DNA of 64,000 nucleotides from Verrucomicrobiota bacterium JB022 (GTDB taxonomy: Bacteria > Verrucomicrobiota > Verrucomicrobiia > Opitutales > Oceanipulchritudinaceae): the NCBI GenBank assembly GCA_030673845.1, contig JAUTCQ010000017.1, positions 248,001 to 312,000 of the forward strand. Reading direction: 5' to 3'. Below are positions 44,793-52,279 of this stretch, piece by piece (the stretch's first letter is position 1; the number at the start of each line of letters is the position of its first letter). The notes beneath the pieces are model-generated. The model was not told where the DNA came from, did no database searches, and saw only the letters and a list, made by a program, of their open reading frames with translations. The position numbers and the translations under genes are program-made.

Positions 44793-46322
44793 ATGCCAGA
44801 AACGACAACTTCCGAAACCACTGCCCCCGCGCAGTCCACCCCGCCGGAGTCGAAAAAGCCGGCGGGTGCCAAGAAGAGCAAATGGCAGCTCTTTCCCGGC
44901 TTCTCCCCGTGGCTCGTGCTCGGCGTCTTTGCTACCGCCGTCGTGATCCGGCTTGTGCTCGCGCTGCTCTCCCAAGGGCAGAACAGCAACGTCACCAGCC
45001 ACACCAACCCAGAGCTGCCTTACGCCGAGCTGGTGGAAGTCGCGCCCGGCTCCAGCTACTTCTTCACCTGGGGCGTCACGGCCAGCCCACGCACGAAGGA
45101 GATTGCCCGCACGAGCACCGACGACCGCTACGGCGATACCTACTCGCAGTCCCGCCAAGTCCTCTCGACCTTGCAGAGCGACCTCAGCGAAGTGGGCCTC
45201 AGCCTGCGCGACGTCGTCAACGTCCGCGCCTACATCGTGGGTGACGACGGCGAGGAGCCCGACTTCGCGGCCTGGAACAAGGCCTTCATGGAGTTCTTCG
45301 GCACCTGGCACAACCCGCACGTGCCCGCCCGCACCACGCTGGGCATCACGCGCCTCTTCAACCCCGATTACCGGGTCGAAGTCGAGTTCGTGGTAGCCTT
45401 CCCCGACGGTCGCGGCCCGTTCGACGAAGGTAGCTGGTTCGATAAGCGCCACCAGCGCCTCAGTCGCACCGAGACGAGTGAAAACTGGCTCTCTTATGGC
45501 CGCCCCTCGTGGGTCATGAGCACCGGCAAGGCCACCGCGCCCGGCACCGATCTGTTTTTCTCCGCCCAGGTGCGCCCGGCCCCCCTCATGCCCAACGCGC
45601 CGCCCGCGCTCCAGATGTTCGGCACCGTCGATCAGCAGACCGCTTCGATCTTCAAGGAGATGAGCCAGACGCTGCAGGAAGCCGGCCTTGGCTACGAAGA
45701 CGTGTTCTTCGTCCGCACCATCGTTTATCCCGACCCGCGGACCTCGATCGGTCATAGCTTCTCCAGCTTCAACAAGACCTACGGCGAGTTCTTCAACAAC
45801 GACAAGAACCCGAACCGCCCGACGCGGACCCTCATGTCGGCCCCCGGCCTCACCGGCAAGAAGCAGTACCTCTCCATCGAGTTCTACGCCGCTTACCCGG
45901 AGGCCAAGGAAGGTGACATCCGCGAAACCGTGGGTGAAGCCGGCGGTCTCGGCACGCAAGGCGCCGTCGGTGGACGCGGGACCCGCGTGAGCAAAGACGG
46001 TCGCATGCTCTGGCTCAGTGGCACCATTGCCTCGACTTCAGCCGAAGAGCCGCTCGAAGCCCAGCTCGCCAGCGCGCTGGAAGGGGTGGAGCGCCGCCTC
46101 GCCCTCGCGGGTGCCACCAAGGAAGACATTACCGCCGTGCGCGCCTACCTCGTCTACGACTCCAACGCGATCCAGATGCAGCAGGAGATCACGGCGTGGG
46201 AAAAGTTCTTCCAGGAGAACCTCGGCGAGGTGAACCCGGCCGTCACCACCCTCCCGGTGGTCTCCCTCCCCGGTGGCTACCGCGTGGAGCTGGAAGTCCA
46301 GGCCGTCATCGCCGACGAGTAG
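44793..46322 (+). CDS. Membrane-anchored protein with three RidA (YjgF/UK114) domains
   Basis: 509 residues: polar N-terminus, one membrane helix (PWLVLGVFATAVVIRLVLALL, 39-59), then three RidA-like domains at about 75-205, 225-370 and 385-507. RidA enzymes hydrolyse enamines and imines made by PLP- or flavin enzymes to oxoacids plus ammonium. The carboxylate-binding arginine is kept in domain 1 (R180, VPARTTLG) and domain 2 (R345, PTRTLMSA) but is replaced by V484 in domain 3 (PAVTTLPV), which may be structural. With the helix N-terminal and short positive segment inside, the domains face the periplasm. Starts 3 bp after amt. Confidence 0.88.
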   Translation: MPETTTSETTAPAQSTPPESKKPAGAKKSKWQLFPGFSPWLVLGVFATAVVIRLVLALLSQGQNSNVTSHTNPELPYAELVEVAPGSSYFFTWGVTASPRTKEIARTSTDDRYGDTYSQSRQVLSTLQSDLSEVGLSLRDVVNVRAYIVGDDGEEPDFAAWNKAFMEFFGTWHNPHVPARTTLGITRLFNPDYRVEVEFVVAFPDGRGPFDEGSWFDKRHQRLSRTETSENWLSYGRPSWVMSTGKATAPGTDLFFSAQVRPAPLMPNAPPALQMFGTVDQQTASIFKEMSQTLQEAGLGYEDVFFVRTIVYPDPRTSIGHSFSSFNKTYGEFFNNDKNPNRPTRTLMSAPGLTGKKQYLSIEFYAAYPEAKEGDIRETVGEAGGLGTQGAVGGRGTRVSKDGRMLWLSGTIASTSAEEPLEAQLASALEGVERRLALAGATKEDITAVRAYLVYDSNAIQMQQEITAWEKFFQENLGEVNPAVTTLPVVSLPGGYRVELEVQAVIADE

Positions 46323-46363
46323 CTTTCATAGCAGAAACACATAGATCTCGCGCAAATCCATCC

Positions 46364-46395
46364 AAACCCGGTCGGTCCACCCGACCGGGTTTTTT
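46364..46395 (+). terminator. Intrinsic terminator of the amine oxidase operon
   Basis: Twelve-bp perfect stem AAACCCGGTCGG / CCGACCGGGTTT (46364-46375, 46381-46392), 5-nt loop, T run to 46395. It separates the operon from the AT-rich insert. Confidence 0.92.
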
Positions 46396-46468
46396 AGGGG
46401 TGAATGAGGTTTAGGTCTTTATCTTTTGTTTTTGTTTGTGTAGGAAGGGTTAAACCCAATTAGTAACT

Positions 46469-47626
46469 ATGGAAAGCGAATGGTTTGAGGATTACTCTGA
46501 AGATGAAGACCTTCTTGTAAGGGAGTATGATATTACGTCGACTCCCAATGATTTTAATGTTGCGACTTTGTTTAGTTTTGTAGAGTCCGGTGCGGTCTCT
46601 ATTCCAGGCTTTCAGCGTAACTTTGTTTGGGACATTAAGCGGTCATCGAAGTTGATTGAATCTCTAATATTAGGGCTCCCAGTGCCCCAGTTGTTTCTCT
46701 ACGAGCAGGCTAGAAATAAGTTTCTCGTTATCGACGGACAACAGCGATTGATGTCAATCTATTATTTTAAGAAGCAGAGATATCCGAGAAAAGAAAAACG
46801 CGGGGAATTGCGGGCTATATTTGAAGAAAATGGAGGAATTCCAGACGACATCCTTCACGATGATGAATATTTTTCAAATTTTCGTCTTTCTCTTCCTGGA
46901 CGGCTTCCTGAGAAAAAGAACCCATATTCTGGTAAGTCATATTCAACGCTCGGAGAATTCAAGGTTCAGTTTGATTTAAGGCCTATACGTAATGTCGTTG
47001 TTAGACAAAACTCGCCCGAGGGCGATGATTCATCGGTCTTTGAGATATTTAGCAGGTTAAACTCTGGAGGTGTAAACTTAACGCCTCAAGAAATTCGGTT
47101 GAGTCTCTATCATTCAGCTTTTTATGATATCCTAATGAGGATGAATATGAGTGAGGGGTGGCGGAGGATCTTGTCCAATGATACACCTGATCTCCACTTG
47201 AAGGATGTTGAGGTGATGTTACGGCTTTTCGCGGTGCTTATTGATCATCAAAACTATTCGTCTTCAATGGTGAAGTTTCTAAATCAGTTTTCACGGAAGT
47301 GTCAGCAGAATGATGAAGAAATGAATGCTTACTTAATTGGGCTTTTTAACTCGTTCATTGCGGCATGTGGTAATCTTCCGGATCGCGCATTTTTGAGCCG
47401 TAAAACCGGTCGCTTCAGTATCGCGCTTGTTGAGGCTGTCTTTACAGCAGCTTCACAGCAAGCATTCGCAGAACGGAGATTGTTGAATGGGATGCTTGAA
47501 ATTGATGAAATCGAGGAGCTGGCCAAAGATGAGACCTTTGTCGAGGCTGCAACTAAGGCTTCCACTCATACTTCAAACTTAACCATTCGGCTGGAGCGCG
47601 GTCGGCATTTTATCACCTCGCTTTAG
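46469..47626 (+). CDS. DUF262 domain protein
   Basis: 385 residues. The DUF262 fold is marked by SIPGFQRNFVW (about 44-54), KLIESLILGLPVPQLFLYE and the catalytic-type FLVIDGQQRLMSI (DGQQR at 89-93), with FEIFSRLNSGGVNLTPQEIRLSLYH further on. DUF262 proteins are ParB/sulfiredoxin-related and occur in DNA modification-dependent restriction (GmrSD) and other defence contexts. There is no DUF1607 nuclease half here; instead a HEPN protein follows 3 bp later. Base composition is clearly AT-richer than all neighbours, suggesting lateral acquisition. Confidence 0.9.
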   Translation: MESEWFEDYSEDEDLLVREYDITSTPNDFNVATLFSFVESGAVSIPGFQRNFVWDIKRSSKLIESLILGLPVPQLFLYEQARNKFLVIDGQQRLMSIYYFKKQRYPRKEKRGELRAIFEENGGIPDDILHDDEYFSNFRLSLPGRLPEKKNPYSGKSYSTLGEFKVQFDLRPIRNVVVRQNSPEGDDSSVFEIFSRLNSGGVNLTPQEIRLSLYHSAFYDILMRMNMSEGWRRILSNDTPDLHLKDVEVMLRLFAVLIDHQNYSSSMVKFLNQFSRKCQQNDEEMNAYLIGLFNSFIAACGNLPDRAFLSRKTGRFSIALVEAVFTAASQQAFAERRLLNGMLEIDEIEELAKDETFVEAATKASTHTSNLTIRLERGRHFITSL

Positions 47627-47629
47627 GGT

Positions 47630-48181
47630 ATGAACCATCAGCCAACAATCGTTGACAGGTTGATGGAGGATTTCTCTCTTCTGCAGAAGGAAATCGACGT
47701 CAAATCGCCTTCGTTGAAAGTTACAGCCGTTGATGTTTTTGGGAAGACGCTTCTCTTAGCTGCTGCGTCTTACTTTGAGAAAAAGATCACCAGTATTCTT
47801 GTAGATGAAGTGGAGAGGCGCTCGCCATCGGACGTCCTGATTATTGAATTCTTTAAGAATAAAGCGTTAAGCCGAAATTATCACACCTTCTTTGCCTGGG
47901 AATCAAAGAACGCCAACGCCTTTTTTGCGCTATTTGGCGACGGATTTAAGGATTACATGAAAGACTGTTGTAATAATGACGAAGATCTTCGAACTTCAAT
48001 TCGAGCTTTCCTGGAGTTGGGGAACGACCGTAATCGTCTCGTACATCAAAACTTCGGAGAGTTTGTTATGGAAAAAAATGTTGAAGAGGTCTATGATTTA
48101 TATTGCAAGGCAATACGCTTTGTTGAGCGAATTCCTGTATGCATGAAGAACTTTGTCGCTGAACAGGAAAAAGGGGCTTAA
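47630..48181 (+). CDS. HEPN-domain protein (MAE_28990-like), putative RNase partner of DUF262
   Basis: 183 residues, all helical by composition. The HEPN core is LLLAAASYFEKKITSILVDEV and ELGNDRNRLVHQNF, which holds the RNase motif R-x4-H (R134, H139) with N135 next to the arginine. HEPN proteins of this group are found beside DUF262 genes and are thought to be RNases in toxin-antitoxin or abortive-infection modules. It starts 3 bp after the DUF262 stop and shares the same low GC; its stop is 2 bp from the convergent lrgB stop. Confidence 0.85.
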   Translation: MNHQPTIVDRLMEDFSLLQKEIDVKSPSLKVTAVDVFGKTLLLAAASYFEKKITSILVDEVERRSPSDVLIIEFFKNKALSRNYHTFFAWESKNANAFFALFGDGFKDYMKDCCNNDEDLRTSIRAFLELGNDRNRLVHQNFGEFVMEKNVEEVYDLYCKAIRFVERIPVCMKNFVAEQEKGA

Positions 48182-48183
48182 TC

Positions 48184-48861
48184 CTACATCCCTGCCACCA
48201 CGGCTGCGGCGATGACCGTCACCTGACCGGCGAAGATCATGATCAGGCTGGCGATCGCGCCCTCTTCCTGGCCGATTTCGAGGGCCTTGGCCACGCCCGC
48301 ACCGTGTGCGCCCATGCCAAAGAGGGCACCGCGGGCCAGAGGCGAGCGCACGGGCAGGTAGCGCAGCAGCGTCTCGCCTACGGCAGCGCCGAAAAGGCCT
48401 GTCAGCGCAGTGAAGACCGCCGTCAGCTCCGGGATGCCGCCGAGGCGCAGGGAAGCGTCCATCGCTAGCGGGGTTGTCACCGAGCGCGGCAACAGGCTCG
48501 CCCGCAGCTCAGGCGAAAGATCGAAGACATAGGCGAGGCCCCACGCGCTGGAGACCGCCAGAATGCTGCCCACGGCCACGCCCACGCACATCAGCTGCCA
48601 GTGGCGGCGAATCAGCGCGCGGTGGCGGTGCATGGGGATGGCAAAGGCGACCGTCGCCGGGCCGAGCAGCCACACCAGCCAGTGGGTGCCGCTCAGGTAG
48701 TCGTGATACGAGGTGCGCGAGGCGAGGATGAGCAGCCCGCAGCCCGCCCAGGTTACGAGCAGGGGGGAGCTCCACCACTTGCCTTGCCACCGATGCAGGC
48801 GCCGGGCCGCGAGATAGATCGCGAGGGTGCAGACGCACCAGAAAAGGGCTTTAGCGAGCAT
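48184..48861 (-). CDS. LrgB/CidB family membrane protein
   Basis: 225 residues with about seven membrane segments. The LrgB core is LPRSVTTPLAMDASLRLGGIPELTAVFTALTGLFGAAVGETLL and RGALFGMGAHGAGVAKALEIGQEEGAIASLIMI. LrgAB/CidAB pairs are holin/antiholin-like and have been linked to export of glycolate, pyruvate or autolysis control. It overlaps the upstream LrgA-like gene by 11 bases, and a LysR regulator is divergent from the pair. Confidence 0.9.
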   Translation of the reverse strand: MLAKALFWCVCTLAIYLAARRLHRWQGKWWSSPLLVTWAGCGLLILASRTSYHDYLSGTHWLVWLLGPATVAFAIPMHRHRALIRRHWQLMCVGVAVGSILAVSSAWGLAYVFDLSPELRASLLPRSVTTPLAMDASLRLGGIPELTAVFTALTGLFGAAVGETLLRYLPVRSPLARGALFGMGAHGAGVAKALEIGQEEGAIASLIMIFAGQVTVIAAAVVAGM

Positions 48862-49258
48862 GGGCGCGATGCAGGCGAAGGCCGACCTCGACGACGCAGG
48901 CAGTGCCGCACATCACGATCAGCGTGCTCAGGAGCACCGTTACCAACAGCTTGACCCCCAGCAGGCTCAGGAACTCCGGGTGGTCGACGGCGGCGAGCAT
49001 GGCGGGCACGAAGAACAGCATCAGGTGCCGCAGCAGGTTGTCCGCGCCGTGCTCGAACCAGTCGAGCCGCACGAGCCCGCGGTCGAGCGCGAGCCACAGG
49101 ATCACGAGCGCCAGCAGGCTGCCCGGGATGGGCCAATGCAGCGCCGTGGCAAGGGTCTGGGCCAGCCACCAGAGCGCGATCAACGCGGCGGCCTGGACCC
49201 ACGGCAGGCATGAGTGTAGACGCTTGCGCGTGGTTGCAGAACAGATGGAGGATTCCAT
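48851..49258 (-). CDS. LrgA/CidA family membrane protein
   Basis: 135 residues from ATG 49258; four membrane segments with the LrgA pattern ALHWPIPGSLLALVILWLAL and HLMLFFVPAMLAAVDHPEFL. Holin-like partner of the LrgB protein, translationally coupled by overlap. The earlier in-frame starts up to 49546 run under the LysR gene and are not credible. Confidence 0.88.
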   Translation of the reverse strand: MESSICSATTRKRLHSCLPWVQAAALIALWWLAQTLATALHWPIPGSLLALVILWLALDRGLVRLDWFEHGADNLLRHLMLFFVPAMLAAVDHPEFLSLLGVKLLVTVLLSTLIVMCGTACVVEVGLRLHRAHAR

Positions 49259-49316
49259 GCCGCGCATTATACCAGCGTCCTTTGGATTCCAGAAATGAAT
49301 TGAAGGAATGTTGTCT

Positions 49317-49331
49317 ATTCCATATGGGAAT
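49317..49331. promoter_or_regulatory. Inverted repeat in the lysR/lrgA intergenic region, candidate LysR box
   Basis: ATTCC-N5-GGAAT (49317-49331) immediately before the LysR ATG, with further ATTCC and GGAAT half sites at about 49285-49310. LysR boxes of the T-N11-A type often have this form and position. Confidence 0.4.
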
Positions 49332-49334
49332 CGA

Positions 49335-50237
49335 ATGGAGCTGCGACATTTGGAATGTCTGGTCGAGGTGGTGCGCCAGGGAGGCTTCTCGGCGGCGGCC
49401 CGCGTGCTGGGAACGACCCAGCCGACCGTGAGCAAGGCGCTGGGCCAACTGGAGCACGAGTGCGGCGCCCGGTTGCTCGACCGGCTGGGGGAAGGCGTGC
49501 GCCTGACCGATGCGGGCGAGACGGTGATGAAGCGAGCCGTGGCCATGTTGGCCGAGCGCGATCACTTGCTGGCCGAGCTGGCTGCGCTCAAGGGCCTGCA
49601 GACGGGGCGCTTGCGGCTGGGCCTGCCGACCTTGGGCAGCAGCGTGCTCTTCGCGCCCATGGTGGCGGCTTACCGGCAGCGTTACCCGGCCATCGAGATC
49701 GAGCTGCGGGAGCAGGGCAGCCGTCACCTGGAGGAGCTGGTGCGGGGCGGCGAAATCGAAATGGGCGCGACCCTCGACCCGGTGCCCGAAGACCTCGACT
49801 GGCGCCTGCTGGTCGACGAGCCGCTCGTGGCGCTGTTGCCGCTCGGGCACCCGCTGGCGGGCCGCGACACCGTGAAGCTGCGGGAGCTGGCGGCAAGCCC
49901 CTTTATCCTCTTCGAATATGGCTTCGTGCTCAACGCGATCCTGATGAGGGCCTGCCGCCAACGCGGGCTCAGCCTCAACGTCGCCACCCGCGGCGGCCAT
50001 GCCGACTTCATCATAGCGCTCGTCTCGACCGGCTTGGGCGTCTCCATGCTGCCGCGCCTCGAAGTCGAATCCCGCAGCAACCTGCCCGTCCGCACCGCGC
50101 TGATCGACGAGGCCGACCTGCGCTGGCGCCTCGGGCTGATGTGGCGGCGCGGGTCCACGCTCTCGCCCGCCGCGACTCGTTGGCTCGATCTCGCGACCGA
50201 GAAGGTGAAGAAGCACAGCCACTCTCACCGGGAATAA
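49335..50237 (+). CDS. LysR family transcriptional regulator
   Basis: 300 residues from ATG 49335 (MELRHLECLVEVVRQGGFSAAARVLGTTQPTVSKALGQLEHE), a standard LysR helix-turn-helix, followed by an inducer-binding domain (LRLGLPTLGSSVLFAPMVAAYRQRYPAIEIELREQGSRHLEELV). Divergent from lrgA-lrgB, like CidR, which responds to weak acids in Bacillus and Staphylococcus; regulation of that pair is likely. The DoxX gene follows 27 bp downstream and may be cotranscribed. Confidence 0.92.
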   Translation: MELRHLECLVEVVRQGGFSAAARVLGTTQPTVSKALGQLEHECGARLLDRLGEGVRLTDAGETVMKRAVAMLAERDHLLAELAALKGLQTGRLRLGLPTLGSSVLFAPMVAAYRQRYPAIEIELREQGSRHLEELVRGGEIEMGATLDPVPEDLDWRLLVDEPLVALLPLGHPLAGRDTVKLRELAASPFILFEYGFVLNAILMRACRQRGLSLNVATRGGHADFIIALVSTGLGVSMLPRLEVESRSNLPVRTALIDEADLRWRLGLMWRRGSTLSPAATRWLDLATEKVKKHSHSHRE

Positions 50238-50264
50238 TCCGCATTGCTGGCGCCTCGGCTAAAC

Positions 50265-50672
50265 ATGGCTTCGCTCGCGAATCAGGACTACCGCCTCGCT
50301 CACTCGCTGGCCCGCTGGGGGCTCGGAATCAACATCGCCCTCCACGGCTACACCCGCCTGCCCACGCTCGGCAGCTTTGCCGCCACCATGCAGGAAAACT
50401 TTGCGCAAACGATCCTGCCCGGCGGCCTCGTCTACGCCACCAGCTACCTCATCGTGCTGGGGGAGGTCCTGATCGGCACTCTCCTGGTGCTCGGCCTCTG
50501 GCTGCGGCCCACGCTGATCGTCGGTGCCGCCCACATGATCCTGCTCATCACCGGTGCCTGCCTGATCCAGAACTGGAGCGCCGCCGGCACGCAGATGGTT
50601 TACCTCGCCTTTTACGTCGTCCTGCTCGCGACCGCCCGCCACGCCGGCTTTCTGATAGGGCGGCGAGACTAA
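50265..50672 (+). CDS. DoxX family membrane protein
   Basis: 135 residues from ATG 50265, four membrane segments. N-terminal helix pattern LAHSLARWGLGINIALHGYTRLPTLGSFAATMQENFAQTILP and GLVYATSYLIVLGEVLIGTLLVLGLWLRPTLIVGA fit DoxX. Family members associate with respiratory or oxidative-stress functions. Probably the last gene of the LysR unit. Its stop codon lies in the left copy of a 17-bp direct repeat that flanks palindromic element C. Confidence 0.8.
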   Translation: MASLANQDYRLAHSLARWGLGINIALHGYTRLPTLGSFAATMQENFAQTILPGGLVYATSYLIVLGEVLIGTLLVLGLWLRPTLIVGAAHMILLITGACLIQNWSAAGTQMVYLAFYVVLLATARHAGFLIGRRD

Positions 50673-50684
50673 AGCGCCTCGGGG
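50668..50684 (+). repeat. 17-bp direct repeat flanking element C, left copy
   Basis: ACTAAAGCGCCTCGGGG, identical to 50914-50930. The left copy holds the DoxX stop codon and the right copy the HxlR stop codon; possible target-site duplication. Confidence 0.6.
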
Positions 50685-50896
50685 AGGGGGTGCCTTTCTA
50701 TTCCTAAAGGGACCCGGGGTGTCGGTCCGCTGATGCGGACCTCAACCCCGCGCAAAGAGCTGGCAAGCCTCTGGCTTGCTGGATGATGCATCATCCCGGA
50801 GGGATGCCAGCTCGATAGCCTGCAGTTGAGGTTCGCAAGCCGAACCGACACTGCAGGTAGCCGTTCGAAGAACGAAGCACCCCGGAGGGCTGCCAC
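50685..50896. repeat. Dispersed palindromic element, copy C (inverted relative to B)
   Basis: Read on the minus strand it parallels element B: GTGGCAGCCCTCCGGGGTGC, the CTGCAGTGTCGGTTCG / CGAACCTCAACTGCAG hairpin, GGCATCCCTCCGGGATG, GCAAGCCAGAGGCTTGCCAG, and GGGGTTGAGGTCCGC / GCGGACCGACACCCC. The GTGCCAC end on the DoxX side has decayed. No open frame of interest. Confidence 0.7.
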
Positions 50897-50913
50897 GCAG
50901 ACGCCTATAATGC

Positions 50914-50930
50914 ACTAAAGCGCCTCGGGG
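50914..50930 (+). repeat. 17-bp direct repeat flanking element C, right copy
   Basis: Identical to 50668-50684; encodes the last residues and stop of the HxlR protein on the minus strand. Confidence 0.6.
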
Positions 50931-51307
50931 GAGGGCGGGGGCACATAGGCCGCCCGGGCCTTCCTCACTTCGGGGTAGTGCGTATCGGCCCACTCCACCA
51001 GCGGCGTCAGCACGCCGACCAGCGATTCCCCGAGGCCTGTCAGCTTGTAGTCCACGCGCGGGGGCACGGTGGGGAAGGCTTCGCGGCTCACATAGCCGTC
51101 GCGCTCCAGTGTGCGCAGCGTCTTGGCCAGCATGCGCGGCGAGATGTCGCCAATCGCGCGCCGTAGATCGCTGAAACGAATGGTGCCGGAAGACATGCCG
51201 GCCAGCGCAAGCACGCTCCATTTGTCGCCCACGCAGTCGAGGACATTGCGGATGGGGCAGGGGCTGGCGTCGTCGGTAATGGGAGGAAACTGCAGGCTCA
51301 TGGGCAA
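50915..51307 (-). CDS. HxlR family transcriptional regulator
   Basis: 130 residues (or 128 from the second ATG at 51301). HxlR winged-helix pattern: CPIRNVLDCVGDKWSVLALAGMSSGTIRFSDLRRAIGDISPRMLAKTLRTLERDGYVSRE followed by VDYKLTGLGESLVGVL. The N-terminal cysteine in CPI is the redox-sensing residue in relatives such as QorR and YodB. Divergent from the QorB-like gene with an inverted repeat between them, matching the E. coli ytfH-qorB arrangement. Confidence 0.92.
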   Translation of the reverse strand: MPMSLQFPPITDDASPCPIRNVLDCVGDKWSVLALAGMSSGTIRFSDLRRAIGDISPRMLAKTLRTLERDGYVSREAFPTVPPRVDYKLTGLGESLVGVLTPLVEWADTHYPEVRKARAAYVPPPSPEAL

Positions 51308-51316
51308 AATGGCTTT

Positions 51317-51334
51317 GGTTACCCAGCGGTAACC
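51317..51334. promoter_or_regulatory. Perfect inverted repeat, candidate HxlR operator
   Basis: GGTTACC-N4-GGTAACC (51317-51323, 51328-51334), 10 bp upstream of the HxlR start; half sites GGTTAC (51335) and GTTACC (51395 region) lie nearer to the divergent gene. Confidence 0.5.
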
Positions 51335-51424
51335 GGGTTACGAAAAAGACCCTTCTTGTGCGGGTAAGAGGTCTTTGGTATCATCTGGTGCATAAGTTAC
51401 CAAAAAGAACTAAAGGAGATCAAG

Positions 51425-52279
51425 ATGATTGCCATTACTGCTGCAACTGGCCAACTCGGCCGCCATGTAACCGAGCAACTGCTCGCTCAAGTCCCCGCCG
51501 CGCAAGTCGTGGCCGTGGTCCGCAACCCGGCCAAGGCCACCGACCTCTCCGCCCAGGGCGTGACGGTGCGCGCCGGTGATTACAACGACAAGGCCTCGCT
51601 GGTCGCGGCCTTCCAAGGCGTGCAAAAGGTGCTGCTCATCTCGTCCAACGAGATCGGCCAGCGCGCCCGCCAACACCAGAACGCGATTGATGCGGCCAAG
51701 GAAGCCGGTGTGTCGCTGCTGGTCTACACCAGTCTGCTGAAGGCCGATACGTCCCCGCTCAGCCTTGCCCCTGAGCACTTGGCGACCGAGCAGGCGCTGA
51801 AGGCCTCTGGGGTGCCTTACGTCATCCTGCGCAACGGCTGGTATAGCGAAAATTACGCGGGCTCGGTCCCGACGGCGTTGGCGCACGGGGCCTTTGTGGG
51901 CAGCGCCGGGGAAGGCCGGATCGCCTCGGCGGCGCGCGCCGATTATGCGGCGGCGGCGGTCGTGGCGTTGACGCAGGACTTGACCGCCAACCAGACCTTC
52001 GAGCTGGCGGGCGACGAGGCTTATACGCTAACCGAGCTGGCCGCCGAAATCTCACGCCAGTCGGGCAAAGACGTGCCATACGTAAACTTGCCGGAGGCTG
52101 AATACGCCGCCGTGTTGTCTCAGGCAGGCTTACCGACCGATCTGGCGCAGGCGATTGCGGGTTGGGACGCCGGAGCCGCTCAAGGGGCCTTGTTCGACGA
52201 CCGCCAGGTGCTCAGCCAACTGATCGGCCGCCCGACCACTCCCCTCAGCGCCACCATATCGCAGGCGCTACAGGCCTAA
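51425..52279 (+). CDS. NmrA-like NAD(P)H:quinone oxidoreductase (QorB type)
   Basis: 284 residues. N-terminal Rossmann MIAITAATGQLGRHVTEQLL (TGxxGx2G variant), AVVRNPAKATDLSAQGVTVRAGDYNDKASLVAAFQGV, and YVILRNGWYSENY, all typical of E. coli QorB/YtfG, which reduces quinones with NADPH. One of the few genes here with a strong ribosome binding site (AAGGAG at 51413, 6 bases before ATG). Regulated presumably by the divergent HxlR protein under quinone or aldehyde stress. Overlaps the convergent gene by 4 bases. Confidence 0.9.
   Translation: MIAITAATGQLGRHVTEQLLAQVPAAQVVAVVRNPAKATDLSAQGVTVRAGDYNDKASLVAAFQGVQKVLLISSNEIGQRARQHQNAIDAAKEAGVSLLVYTSLLKADTSPLSLAPEHLATEQALKASGVPYVILRNGWYSENYAGSVPTALAHGAFVGSAGEGRIASAARADYAAAAVVALTQDLTANQTFELAGDEAYTLTELAAEISRQSGKDVPYVNLPEAEYAAVLSQAGLPTDLAQAIAGWDAGAAQGALFDDRQVLSQLIGRPTTPLSATISQALQA

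Noticed and set aside
50668-50930. Phage-type attachment sites (attL/attR) from the 17-bp direct repeat
   Set aside because: Only about 230 bp separate the repeats, with no integrase or tRNA overlap; a small-element duplication explains it better.
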